A stretch of 64,000 nt of DNA from Streptomyces genisteinicus (GTDB lineage Bacteria > Actinomycetota > Actinomycetes > Streptomycetales > Streptomycetaceae), in contig NZ_CP060825.1 in assembly GCF_014489615.1 (NCBI RefSeq), positions 3,796,501-3,860,500 on the forward strand, written 5' to 3'. Within the stretch, counting starts at the first letter, position 1, and the number at the start of each line of letters is the position of its first letter. The translations under genes were made by a program, and so were the position numbers. The notes under the pieces were generated by a model. It did no database searches, was not told where the DNA came from, and saw only the letters and a program-made list of their open reading frames with translations. Positions 7,753 to 15,793 of the stretch are shown piece by piece.

Positions 7753-8949
7753 TCACGGCTTCAGCGTCCCGAGCCGGGACACCGCCTCCTCCAGTACGGC
7801 CGTCCGCTTGCAGAAGGCGAACCGCACGAAGGGCGCGCCCTGTTCGCGGTCGTCGTAGAAGACCGCGTTCGGGACGGCGACCACGCCGCAGCGCTCCGGC
7901 AGGGCACGGCAGAACGCGAAGCCGTCGCGCTCGCCGAGCGGGCGGATGTCGGTGGTGACGAAGTACGTCCCGGCCGGGCGGTGGACGGCGAAACCGGCCG
8001 CCGCGAGACCCTCGCTCAGCAGGTCCCGCTTGGCCCGCAGATCCGTGCGCAGGTCGTCGAAGTAGGAGTCCGGCAGGCGCAGCGCCTCGGCCACCGCGTA
8101 CTGGAAGGGGCCCGCCGAGACGTAGGTGAGGAACTGTTTCACCGAGCGGACCGCCGTGACCAGGGCGGGGGAGGCCGTCAGCCAGCCGACCTTCCAGCCG
8201 GTGAACGAGAACGTCTTGCCCGCGCTCGACACGGTCACCGTGCGGTCCCGCATGCCGGGGAAGCCGGCGAGCGGCAGGTGCTCGCCCTCGAAGACCAGGT
8301 GCTCGTAGACCTCGTCGGTGACGACCAGCAGGTCCCGTTCGACGGCCAGCGCGGCGACGGCGGCGAGTTCGTCGCGGGTCAGGACGGTGCCCGTCGGGTT
8401 GTGCGGTGTGTTCAGGAGGATGAGCCGGGTCCGGGGGGTGACCGCGGCGCGCAGTTCGTCGAGGTCCAGGCGGAAGACGCCCTCGTGGGGGCGCAGGGTC
8501 ACCGGTACCCGGGTGCCGCCGGCCATCGCGATGTTCGCCGCGTAGGAGTCGTAGTACGGCTCCAGGGCGATCACCTCGTCGCCGGGCCCGACCAGGGCGA
8601 GCAGCGCGGCCGCCACGGCCTCGGTCGCCCCGGCGGTGACCAGGACCTCGGTGTCCGGGTCGTAGGAGAGGCCGTAGCGGCGCTGCTGGTGGGCGGTGAC
8701 GGCGGTCCGCAGCTCGGGGACGCCGGGACCGGGCGGGTACTGGTTGCCGCGGCCGTCGCGCAGCGCCCGGACGGCCGCCTCCCGGATCTCCTCGGGGCCG
8801 TCGGTGTCGGGGAAGCCCTGGCCGAGATTGATCGCCCCGGTCCGCGCGGCCAGCGCGGACATCTCGGCGAAGATCGTCGTGCCGAAAGGCGCCAGCCGGC
8901 GGTTCAGCAGGGGCCGTGATCCCGGTTCGCTTCCTGTCATGACCGCCAT
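7753..8949 (-). CDS. PLP-dependent class I/II aminotransferase
   Basis: 398 residues, fold-type I PLP enzyme. Signature points are NLGQGFPD (41-48), N184 in TPHNPTG, D212/Y215 in TDEVYEH, and catalytic Lys245 in SSAGKTFSFTGWK. The sequence resembles the kynurenine aminotransferase / N-succinyl-diaminopimelate aminotransferase (DapC) group. The exact substrate cannot be read from sequence: DapC-like use in lysine synthesis or general amino-acid transamination are both possible. ATG 8949 or the ATG three codons later (8940) may be used. A 14-bp palindrome sits 18 bp upstream of the start (8967-8980). Confidence 0.9.
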   Translation of the reverse strand: MAVMTGSEPGSRPLLNRRLAPFGTTIFAEMSALAARTGAINLGQGFPDTDGPEEIREAAVRALRDGRGNQYPPGPGVPELRTAVTAHQQRRYGLSYDPDTEVLVTAGATEAVAAALLALVGPGDEVIALEPYYDSYAANIAMAGGTRVPVTLRPHEGVFRLDLDELRAAVTPRTRLILLNTPHNPTGTVLTRDELAAVAALAVERDLLVVTDEVYEHLVFEGEHLPLAGFPGMRDRTVTVSSAGKTFSFTGWKVGWLTASPALVTAVRSVKQFLTYVSAGPFQYAVAEALRLPDSYFDDLRTDLRAKRDLLSEGLAAAGFAVHRPAGTYFVTTDIRPLGERDGFAFCRALPERCGVVAVPNAVFYDDREQGAPFVRFAFCKRTAVLEEAVSRLGTLKP

Positions 8950-8966
8950 CCTGGGCCGAACCTCTG

Positions 8967-8980
8967 GACTTGCTCAAGTC
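8967..8980. promoter_or_regulatory. Candidate operator of the aminotransferase gene
   Basis: Perfect palindrome GACTTG-CT-CAAGTC, 18 bp upstream of the start codon at 8949 on the minus strand. A looser pair CTGTCA/TGACAG at 9013-9018 and 9036-9041 lies further up. No known regulator is assigned. Confidence 0.4.
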
Positions 8981-9113
8981 GGCTTTGGCTTTCCGGGCGC
9001 GAGGGCATTCCCCTGTCACACGCGTGAGAAGTGCATGACAGCACAGGACACGGAAGCGGTCGCGCAGCGTCGCGGGGGACTCGCTCCGGGGGACGAGCAG
9101 GGACGGTGAAGTG

Positions 9114-9344
9114 ATGATGATCTTCGGGACGGTATTCATCGGGCTGGTGATCGTCGGCGTCGTGGTGGCGATCGTGGTGACGGTCAGCCGCTCCGCGTCG
9201 CCGACGCGGCGCCGCGGGGGCCGCCGGGGCGGCGGTTCGGGCGGCTCCTGGGCGAGCGGATCGTCCTCCTGCGGTGGCGGCGGCGGAGGCTGCGGAAGCA
9301 GCTCGTCGTGCGGCGGCGGGGGTGGATGTGGCGGAGGCAGCTGA
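9114..9344 (+). CDS. Small Cys/Gly-rich single-pass membrane protein
   Basis: 76 residues. Residues 1-25 are one very hydrophobic helix (IFGTVFIGLVIVGVVVAIVVT). An Arg/Gly patch (RRRGGRRGG) follows and holds that side in the cytosol. The tail is almost only Gly, Ser and Cys, with four Cys spaced 6 or 7 and then 4 or 5 apart. Start ATG 9114 (GTG 9111 just before it is in frame) behind AGGGACGG. The Gly/Cys tail resembles the ends of some actinobacterial membrane proteins, but I know no function. Monocistronic, with its own terminator. Confidence 0.7.
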   Translation: MMIFGTVFIGLVIVGVVVAIVVTVSRSASPTRRRGGRRGGGSGGSWASGSSSCGGGGGGCGSSSSCGGGGGCGGGS

Positions 9345-9374
9345 CACGGGGCAGCTGGTCCGGCGCGGGTGAAC

Positions 9375-9408
9375 CCGCCCGGCGGGGGTGACAACTCCCG
9401 CCGGGCGG
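9375..9408 (+). terminator. Terminator after the Cys/Gly-rich gene
   Basis: Perfect 12-bp stem (9375-9386 and 9397-9408), 31 nt after the stop. Confidence 0.75.
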
Positions 9409-9720
9409 CTTTCCGTTGACGGGGGACTTTGCCAATGGCAGGGCCGTCGCCGCCGCGGTGCGGACGGTACCCGTCGTTTTCGATTGAACAGATGAACCGT
9501 GAGGCCCCCGGGGGGATGGAAACCGCAGCAAGTTGGCAAAAACCGCTGTGGTCTCTGCTCACTTCGTGATTCCCTCGATTCTGGAACCAGTTGGTTCCGG
9601 CCAGTTCTCGGACCTGAAACGGACCCCGAACGGTCTCCCCCCTCACGTCGTGCGCCCCGTTCCGGGGGGCGCCGTTCGCACGTGCCCACCCGCCGACGCG
9701 CGTCCTTGCGGAGCCGACCC
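9409..9720. other. 312-bp intergenic region with a 16-bp palindrome
   Basis: No gene is convincing here. The G+C is lower than in the genes around it. It holds the palindrome GGAACCA-GT-TGGTTCC (9583-9598) and TGCCA-A-TGGCA near 9430, and is the likely promoter region of the DUF2617 gene. Confidence 0.5.
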
Positions 9721-10260
9721 ATGCTCACGACCATCGATACCGCCTACACCGACACCCGTGCCGACGACCTGGCCTGGGCGCTCGGCCGCGAGCCGCTGCC
9801 CGCGCTGGCCGTCCTCGATCTCGAACTGTCCGGCGCGTCATTGCAGTTGAGGCTGCTCGGTGCGTCCCACCAGGTCCTCCTCGACCAGGGCGGCCAGTCG
9901 TGCTCCGAGACGGTCGCCTGCATCCCCGGCAGCAGCACCCCGCTTCCCCTGGGCGTGGCGAAGAGGCTCGGCGACTGGGAGTACGACTTCGCCGCACGGG
10001 TCGAGACCTTGTCGCGGCAGTCGTTCGCCGGGCGCGCGCAGGAACTGCTCGCGCTGGTCACCGACCACCCCCACGGTCTGGCCGGAACCTTCCCCGGCGA
10101 TCCGCACGCCTTCACCGCGATGCTCGCTCAGCGGGGCGAGCGCCAGGTGCAGTGGCGCACCTGGCACGCCTACCCCCAGGAGGGCCGACTGGTGGTCACC
10201 CGGACCCGGGTCGGCACGCTGGGTACGGCCCCGGGCACCGCAGTTAGCTCTTGTGGGTGA
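9721..10260 (+). CDS. DUF2617 family protein
   Basis: 179-residue cytosolic alpha/beta protein of the actinobacterial DUF2617 family; the role is unknown. ATG 9721 chosen because upstream in-frame extension has no ribosome site and reads as noncoding. It contains a conserved 'DLELSGASLQLRLLGASHQV' strand pair and 'WRTWHAYPQEGRLVVTRT' near the C-terminus. It is 36 bp upstream of a membrane spermidine synthase homolog, a pairing I recall as conserved in Streptomyces, so a link to polyamine or membrane chemistry is possible but unproven. Confidence 0.8.
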   Translation: MLTTIDTAYTDTRADDLAWALGREPLPALAVLDLELSGASLQLRLLGASHQVLLDQGGQSCSETVACIPGSSTPLPLGVAKRLGDWEYDFAARVETLSRQSFAGRAQELLALVTDHPHGLAGTFPGDPHAFTAMLAQRGERQVQWRTWHAYPQEGRLVVTRTRVGTLGTAPGTAVSSCG

Positions 10261-10263
10261 CAA

Positions 10264-10292
10264 GTAACGCGACATGTGTGACGTAGCGTTAC
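10264..10292. promoter_or_regulatory. Inverted repeat over the -10 of the spermidine synthase gene
   Basis: GTAACGC (10264-10270) and GCGTTAC (10286-10292) are exact reverse complements 15 bp apart. They flank and overlap a -10-like TAGCGT (10284-10289), 7 nt before the GTG start. A repressor bound here would block initiation. Confidence 0.5.
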
Positions 10293-10296
10293 GAAA

Positions 10297-11838
10297 GTGA
10301 TCGACCGGCAGCAACTCTCCCCGCACACGGACGTGGTACTGCTCCCCGTGCGGCCCGAAGCGGCCCGGTATCTGATCCTGGCCGTCGTCTTCGTCTGCGC
10401 CGCCTGCGGGCTGGTCTACGAGCTCGAACTCGTCGCCCTCGCCTCCTATCTGATCGGCGACTCCGTCACCCAGGCCTCCGTCGTGCTCTCCCTGATGGTC
10501 TTCGCCATGGGCCTCGGCTCCCTGCTCGCCAAGCGGCTCCGCTGCCGCGCCGTGGTCGGCTTCGCCGTGCTGGAGGCGGTGCTCGCGCTGGTCGGCGGGG
10601 GCTCGGGGATGATGCTGTACGCGGCGTTCGCCTGGAGCGGCGGCGCCCACCTGGTGCTGGTGTCGTTCTCGCTGGCCATCGGCGTCCTCATCGGCGCGGA
10701 GATACCGCTGCTGATGTCCCTGATGCAGCGGGTCTCGCGCCGCGACGCGGAGGGCACGGTGGCCGACCTCTTCGCCGCCGACTACGTGGGCGCCCTGGTC
10801 GGCGGGCTGGCGTTCCCCTTCCTGCTGCTGCCGTGGCTCGGCGAGCTGACCGGCGCCCTGCTGACCGGCGCGGTGAACGCGGTCGCCGGCGGCGTGCTCG
10901 TCCTCTGGCTGTTCCGCAGGGACATGACCCCCCGCACGCGACGCCGGCTCGTCCTGCTGAACGCGGCGGTCCTCGCGCTGCTCGCCGCGGCCGCCGCGCT
11001 CGTCGGCGACTTCGAGGCGGCCGCCCGGCGCGCCGTCTACGGCGACCAGGTGCGGGTCGCGGTGCGCACCGGGGTGCAGGAGGTCGTCCTCACCGGCCGG
11101 GCCTCCCAGCCCCCCGACCTCTTCATCGACGGGCAGCTCACCGTGCGGGGCAGTGACGAGCACCGCTACCACGAGGCCCTCGTCCACCCCGCCATGAACG
11201 GTCCGCACGCCCGGGTGCTGATCCTCGGCGGGGGCGACGGCCTCGCCGCCCGCGAGGCGCTCGGCTACCCGGACACCGTCTCCGTCACGGTCGTCGACCT
11301 CGACGCGGGCCTGGTGCGCCTCGCCCGCCGGGACCCCGCGCTCTCCGCCCTCAACGGCCGCGCCTACGACGACCCGCGCACGGAGCACGTCACCGCCGAC
11401 GCGTTCTCCTGGCTGCGCGGCGCCCGGCGCGGGACGTACGACGTGATCGTCTCCGACCTCCCCTGCCCGGGGACGGCCGGGGGGAAGCTCTACTCGATGG
11501 AGTTCTACGGACTCGCCCGGCGGGTGCTCGCCCCCGGCGGCCGCGTCGTCGTGCACGCCGGCCCGGCCCGGGCGCACCCGGGCACCTACTGGACGGTCGC
11601 CGCGACGGTGCGGGCGGCCGGGCTCGCGGTCACGCCGTACCGCTCCGACGGCGACCACGGCTTCCTGCTGGCCGGTGTGGGGCATCCCCCGGCCCTCGCG
11701 CTCGACCCCGCCGTGCCGCGGCTGCGGTCCCCCCTCGCGGAGCGGCTGCCCGGGTACGGTCCGGCGGCGGAGCACGGCCGGCCGGAGGGCGCCTGGCCCC
11801 AGCCGTCGACGCTGGTGCGTCCGCGGTACGCGCGCTGA
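10297..11838 (+). CDS. Membrane-embedded spermidine synthase homolog (polyamine aminopropyltransferase fold)
   Basis: 513 residues. Residues about 20-235 carry roughly seven transmembrane helices. About 250-480 form a Rossmann aminopropyltransferase domain with 'DLFIDGQLTVRGSDEHRYHE', the SAM-site GGGDGLAAREAL and 'VVDLDAGLVRLAR'. Soluble SpeE moves aminopropyl from decarboxylated SAM to putrescine. In this membrane-fused bacterial type the donor motif is kept but the true substrate is not established. GTG 10297 lacks a Shine-Dalgarno and lies 7 nt after a TAGCGT hexamer, so the transcript is probably leaderless. It follows the DUF2617 gene. Confidence 0.87.
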   Translation: MIDRQQLSPHTDVVLLPVRPEAARYLILAVVFVCAACGLVYELELVALASYLIGDSVTQASVVLSLMVFAMGLGSLLAKRLRCRAVVGFAVLEAVLALVGGGSGMMLYAAFAWSGGAHLVLVSFSLAIGVLIGAEIPLLMSLMQRVSRRDAEGTVADLFAADYVGALVGGLAFPFLLLPWLGELTGALLTGAVNAVAGGVLVLWLFRRDMTPRTRRRLVLLNAAVLALLAAAAALVGDFEAAARRAVYGDQVRVAVRTGVQEVVLTGRASQPPDLFIDGQLTVRGSDEHRYHEALVHPAMNGPHARVLILGGGDGLAAREALGYPDTVSVTVVDLDAGLVRLARRDPALSALNGRAYDDPRTEHVTADAFSWLRGARRGTYDVIVSDLPCPGTAGGKLYSMEFYGLARRVLAPGGRVVVHAGPARAHPGTYWTVAATVRAAGLAVTPYRSDGDHGFLLAGVGHPPALALDPAVPRLRSPLAERLPGYGPAAEHGRPEGAWPQPSTLVRPRYAR

Positions 11839-11915
11839 CGCCGTGCGAGGGGCGTGCGCGTGCGCGCCGCGTGAAAGGCAGACGGGACGGGCCGGTCTGA
11901 GTAGGCTCGGTTCCC

Positions 11916-12911
11916 ATGGAGCATGAGGCGTTCGTTCCGGTTCCGGCCGAGACCCTTCGACAGGCGCTGCGCGACCCCGCCCGGGTCGCCCGCTGCGTCC
12001 CGGGGCTCCAGCAGGACGCCGACGAGGCGGCCGGGCCGCTCACCGGGAGACTCAAGATCCGCGTCGGCAGCCACACGATCACCTACCGCGGTGTGCTGCG
12101 CGTGGTCGAGGCGGGCCGGGACTTCGTGGTCGACGCGGAGGGCGCGGAGGTCCGGGGCGGCGGTGCCGTCAAGGTGGCCCTGACCGTCCGTCCCGAGCCG
12201 ACCGACGGGGGCACGACGCTGACGTTCACCGGCTCCGCCGGCGCGGAGGGCCGCCTCGCCGAACTGGCCGGGGACGCCCGGACATCGGCCGCGCACCGGC
12301 TGCTGGACCGGTTCGCCGAGGCGCTGGCGGCCGTGGCGTTCGAGGAGCCGGGGACGCCCGCGGCCCCGGCGCCCGGGACCGCCCCGGTCGCGGGCGCCGT
12401 GCCGGAGAACGGGGCTGCCGCGGGCGACACGCCCGACGGTCAGGAGCAGGCCGACCACGTCGACGACATCGCGGAGGACGCCGGGGACGACGCGGGCGCG
12501 GCGGAGGGAGGGGACATCACGGAGAGCCGGGGCCTCGGTTCGGTCTTCGACGTCCCCGTGCCGCCCCCGTCGCTCGGACCGGACGCGGACGACGCCTTCG
12601 ACGACGAGCACGACGCCCTGGCGGCCGACGCCGACGACGAGGACCTCTCCGCGATCGAGGACCTCCAGGACCTGGACGATCTCGCCGGACTCCCCGGCGA
12701 GCCGGCCGCCGAGGCGGCCCACGCCCGCCGCACCATGATCGGCCGCAGCGCCGAGGAGGTCGACCACGCGCCGCCCCGCGGCCGGTACGCCCCGACCCCC
12801 GCGCCGGCGGCGTCGGGCACCGGAGCGGCGCTGCGCTGGATCGCGCCCGCGGCCGCGCTCGCCATCGCCTCGGCGGTCGTCGTGGGCCGCGCCCTGCGCC
12901 GGCGGAACTGA
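11916..12911 (+). CDS. CoxG-like SRPBCC protein with C-terminal membrane anchor
   Basis: 331 residues. Residues 1-140 are a START/Bet v1-like (SRPBCC) fold of the CO-dehydrogenase subunit G group (opening 'MEHEAFVPVPAETLRQALRD', then 'RCVPGLQQ', and repeated strands). A long acidic, Ala-rich disordered stretch (about 145-300) leads to one TM helix at about 307-325 ending in RALRRRN. CoxG recruits CO dehydrogenase to the membrane in carboxydotrophs, but no cox genes are here, so the partner is unknown. A -10-like TAGGCT (11902-11907) lies 8 nt before the ATG, suggesting a leaderless mRNA. Confidence 0.82.
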   Translation: MEHEAFVPVPAETLRQALRDPARVARCVPGLQQDADEAAGPLTGRLKIRVGSHTITYRGVLRVVEAGRDFVVDAEGAEVRGGGAVKVALTVRPEPTDGGTTLTFTGSAGAEGRLAELAGDARTSAAHRLLDRFAEALAAVAFEEPGTPAAPAPGTAPVAGAVPENGAAAGDTPDGQEQADHVDDIAEDAGDDAGAAEGGDITESRGLGSVFDVPVPPPSLGPDADDAFDDEHDALAADADDEDLSAIEDLQDLDDLAGLPGEPAAEAAHARRTMIGRSAEEVDHAPPRGRYAPTPAPAASGTGAALRWIAPAAALAIASAVVVGRALRRRN

Positions 12912-12950
12912 GGCCGGACGGCGCGGGATTGGCGCCCGCGGCGTCCGGCC
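12912..12950 (+). terminator. Terminator after the CoxG-like gene
   Basis: 16-bp arms (12912-12927 and 12935-12950) with one mismatch, directly after the stop codon. Confidence 0.75.
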
Positions 12951-13026
12951 GGGCGCCGCGGGACCGGACCCGTCCGTCTTCGGCACGGTGGCGCCGCGCC
13001 GCGGCCGGCGCGGCTAATGTCGTCCT

Positions 13027-13845
13027 GTGAACAGCAGCCAAGAGAGCGTCCGGCTCGCCGCCGGAGACGTCGAGTTGACCGTGCACCCGGAGAACGGCTG
13101 CCGCATCGCGAGCCTGCGCGTCGGCGGCACCGAGCTGCTGAGGCAGGGCGACCGGTACGGGGCGTTCCCCATGGTCCCCTGGTGCGGCCGCACCAGGGAG
13201 GGCCGCTTCCGCAACGGCGGCATCGTGCACCGACTCCCGCTGAACGCGCCTCCGCACGCCATCCACGGCACCGGCCGCGACACGGCCTGGCACACCGCGG
13301 TGGCGGGCGCGGCCGAGGCCGCGTTCACCTACGACCTCACGGAACCCTGGCCGTACAAGGGGAAGGTGACGCAGACCTTCGCGCTCACCGAGGACTCGCT
13401 GACCGTCGCCCTGGGCGTCGAGACGGCGGAGACCTCGTTCCCGGCGCAGGCCGGGTGGCACCCCTGGTTCCTGCGCAACATCGGCGGCGAGGACGTGCGG
13501 ATCGCGTTCACGCCCGAATGGCAGGAGGAGCGCGGCGACGACCATCTGCCGACGGGCCGGCGGATCGCACCGGAGCCGGGGCCCTGGGACGACTGCTTCG
13601 GGATGCCGGCGGGCGTCGAGGTCACCCTGACCTGGCCCGAGCAGCTCGAACTGACCGTCGCCTCCCGCACGCCCTGGGTCGTGGTCTACGACGAGCAGGA
13701 CGAGGCGGTGTGCGTGGAGCCCCAGTCCGGCCCGCCGGACGGCCTCAACACCCGTCCGCAGCTGGTCACCCTGGTCGATCCGCTGGAGATCTCGACGACC
13801 TGGACCTGGCGGAGGCTCGACGCAGGCGCGGACACCGCGATCTGA
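13027..13845 (+). CDS. Aldose 1-epimerase (mutarotase) family protein
   Basis: 272 residues, galactose-mutarotase-like beta sandwich that interconverts alpha and beta anomers of sugars in the cytosol. The conserved sugar-site pieces are visible: 'MVPWCGRTREGRF' (Arg), 'PPHAIHGTGRDTAW' (His), 'AGWHPWF' (His) and 'VCVEPQSGPPDGLN' (Glu general base). Shorter than GalM (about 340), like the YihR/YeaD-type relatives, so the substrate may be a phosphosugar or other hexose. GTG 13027 is 6 nt after TAATGT, a likely -10; no Shine-Dalgarno is visible. Confidence 0.9.
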   Translation: MNSSQESVRLAAGDVELTVHPENGCRIASLRVGGTELLRQGDRYGAFPMVPWCGRTREGRFRNGGIVHRLPLNAPPHAIHGTGRDTAWHTAVAGAAEAAFTYDLTEPWPYKGKVTQTFALTEDSLTVALGVETAETSFPAQAGWHPWFLRNIGGEDVRIAFTPEWQEERGDDHLPTGRRIAPEPGPWDDCFGMPAGVEVTLTWPEQLELTVASRTPWVVVYDEQDEAVCVEPQSGPPDGLNTRPQLVTLVDPLEISTTWTWRRLDAGADTAI

Positions 13846-13970
13846 GGGCGCGGTCACCGGGCACCGGGCGGGTGCACGGGCCCTGCGAACGGTTGCGGGC
13901 ACCGGGGCCCTGCGACGGCGCGGAGGCCGGGCCCCGGGAGGCGTCCCGGACAGCGCTTAAGCTGACGGGC

Positions 13971-14510
13971 ATGACTGACGTTCGTGCTGAGCTGCTCCAG
14001 CAGATCAAGGACAAGGCCGTGGTGCACGGCAAGGTGACCCTCTCCTCGGGCATCGAGGCCGACTGGTACATCGACCTGCGCAGGATCACGCTCGACGGCG
14101 AGGCCGCCCCGATGGTCGGCCAGGTCATGCTCGACGCGACCGCGGAGCTGGACTACGACTGCGTCGGCGGCCTGACGCTGGGCGCCGACCCGGTCGCCAC
14201 CTCGATGCTGCACGCCTCCGCCGCCCGCGGGCGGCGACTGGACGCCTTCGTGGTCCGCAAGGCCGGCAAGGCGCACGGGATGCAGCGCCGGATCGAGGGC
14301 ACCGACGTGAAGGGCCGCCGCTGCCTGGTCGTGGAGGACGTGTCCACCACCGGAGGCTCCCCGCTCACCGCCGTCGAGGCGGTCCGCGAGGCCGGCGGCG
14401 AGGTCGTGGCGGTGGCGGTGATCGTGGAGCGCGGAGCCGCGCCCAGGATCGCCGAGGCGGGCCTCCCGTACGTCAACGCCTACTCGCTGGAGGAGCTGGG
14501 CCTCGCCTGA
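13971..14510 (+). CDS. pyrE: Orotate phosphoribosyltransferase
   Basis: 179 residues. Joins orotate and PRPP to give OMP, the fifth step of de novo pyrimidine synthesis. It shows the type I PRTase signature 'CLVVEDVSTTGGSPL' (PRPP loop, near residue 122), 'KVTLSSGIEADWYIDLR' at the N-terminus and the flexible loop 'VRKAGKAHG'. Start ATG 13971 is 7 nt after a TAAGCT hexamer and lacks a Shine-Dalgarno. Away from the other pyr genes, as usual in Streptomyces. It is followed by the terminator/parS palindrome and then fba. Confidence 0.96.
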   Translation: MTDVRAELLQQIKDKAVVHGKVTLSSGIEADWYIDLRRITLDGEAAPMVGQVMLDATAELDYDCVGGLTLGADPVATSMLHASAARGRRLDAFVVRKAGKAHGMQRRIEGTDVKGRRCLVVEDVSTTGGSPLTAVEAVREAGGEVVAVAVIVERGAAPRIAEAGLPYVNAYSLEELGLA

Positions 14511-14535
14511 TCATGGTGTGACCTGCGGTGATACC

Positions 14536-14573
14536 GAGGGGCGGGCTGTTTCACGTGAAACAGCCCGCCCCTC
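14536..14573. terminator. 38-bp perfect palindrome: pyrE terminator with embedded parS
   Basis: Two 19-base arms (14536-14554 and 14555-14573) are exact reverse complements with no loop base. It lies 25 nt after the pyrE stop and would fold as a strong hairpin. Its centre is the parS core listed separately. Confidence 0.85.
14548..14561. promoter_or_regulatory. parS: parS site (ParB binding, chromosome segregation)
   Basis: GTTTCACGTGAAAC, an exact match to the 14-bp parS consensus described for Streptomyces. ParB spreads from such sites, clustered around oriC, to organise segregation during sporulation. Intergenic position and the pyrE-fba neighbourhood agree with the known cluster. It is the exact centre of the pyrE terminator palindrome. 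Confidence 0.9.
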
Positions 14574-14698
14574 GCGCGTGCGGGCGCCACGGTCGTGGTG
14601 GAGCCCGTGCAGGAGTCTGGAAAGATAGGCCGCGACGATGACGTCGCCCCCAGGTCAGGGCCAGCACCACATACCCGCACATCACAAGGAGCGGACAC

Positions 14699-15721
14699 AT
14701 GCCCATCGCGACTCCCGAGGTCTACAACGAGATGCTCGACCGGGCGAAGGCAGGCAAGTTCGCCTACCCGGCCATCAACGTGACTTCGTCCCAGACCCTG
14801 CATGCGGCACTGCGTGGCTTCGCCGAGGCCGAGAGCGACGGCATCATCCAGATCTCCACCGGTGGCGCGGAGTTCCTGGGCGGTCAGCACAGCAAGGACA
14901 TGGTCACGGGCGCCGTCGCCCTGGCCGAGTTCGCGCACATCGTCGCCGCCAAGTACGACATCACCGTCGCTCTGCACACCGACCACTGCCCCAAGGACAA
15001 GCTGGACGGCTACGTCCGCCCGCTGCTCGACGTCTCCGCCGAGCGCGTCAAGGCCGGCCGCAACCCGCTCTTCCAGTCCCACATGTGGGACGGCTCCGCC
15101 GAGACCCTCGCGGACAACCTGGCCATCGGCCAGGAACTGCTCGCGCAGGCCGCCGCCGCCAAGATCATCCTTGAGGTCGAGATCACCCCGACCGGTGGCG
15201 AGGAGGACGGCGTCACCCACGAGATCAACGACGAGCTGTACACCACCGTCGACGACGCCCTGCGCACCGCCGAGGCCCTCGGCCTGGGCGAGAAGGGCCG
15301 CTACCTGCTGGCCGCCTCCTTCGGCAACGTCCACGGCGTCTACAAGCCGGGCAACGTGGTCCTCCGCCCCGAGCTGCTGAAGGACCTCCAGCAGGGTGTG
15401 GGCGAGAAGTACGGGAAGACCTCCCCCTTCGACTTCGTCTTCCACGGCGGTTCGGGCTCGACGGCGGAGGAGATCACCACCGCCCTGGAGAACGGCGTCG
15501 TGAAGATGAACCTCGACACCGACACCCAGTACGCCTTCACGCGGCCCGTGGTCGACCACGTCTTCCGCAACTACGACGGCGTGCTGAAGGTCGACGGCGA
15601 GGTCGGCTCCAAGAAGACCTACGACCCGCGCACCTGGGGCAAGCTGGCCGAGGCGGGCATGGCGACCCGTGTCGCCGAGGCCTGCGCCGCCCTGCGCTCC
15701 ACCGGCACCAGGATCAAGTAA
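14699..15721 (+). CDS. fba: Class II fructose-bisphosphate aldolase
   Basis: 340 residues. Zinc-dependent cleavage of fructose-1,6-bisphosphate to DHAP and glyceraldehyde-3-phosphate in glycolysis, reversed in gluconeogenesis. The zinc/active-site pieces are 'ALHTDHCPKDKLDGY' (His-Asp-His-Cys), 'LEVEITPTGGEEDGV', 'FGNVHGVYKPGNV' and the phosphate loop 'VFHGGSGS', ending with 'KMNLDTDTQYAFTRPV'. ATG 14699 has AAGGAG 8 nt upstream, one of the clearest ribosome sites in the window. It is a single gene bounded by hairpins on both sides. Confidence 0.97.
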   Translation: MPIATPEVYNEMLDRAKAGKFAYPAINVTSSQTLHAALRGFAEAESDGIIQISTGGAEFLGGQHSKDMVTGAVALAEFAHIVAAKYDITVALHTDHCPKDKLDGYVRPLLDVSAERVKAGRNPLFQSHMWDGSAETLADNLAIGQELLAQAAAAKIILEVEITPTGGEEDGVTHEINDELYTTVDDALRTAEALGLGEKGRYLLAASFGNVHGVYKPGNVVLRPELLKDLQQGVGEKYGKTSPFDFVFHGGSGSTAEEITTALENGVVKMNLDTDTQYAFTRPVVDHVFRNYDGVLKVDGEVGSKKTYDPRTWGKLAEAGMATRVAEACAALRSTGTRIK

Positions 15722-15729
15722 CGCGTCCG

Positions 15730-15772
15730 GCCCGCGGGCCCGGCGTCCCCTCGGGGCGCCGGGCCCGCGGGC
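15730..15772 (+). terminator. fba terminator
   Basis: About 20 paired bases with a one-base bulge (arms about 15730-15750 and 15753-15772), 9 nt after the fba stop. Confidence 0.75.
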
Positions 15773-15793
15773 TGTCCGCAGGAGGGGAGGGGC

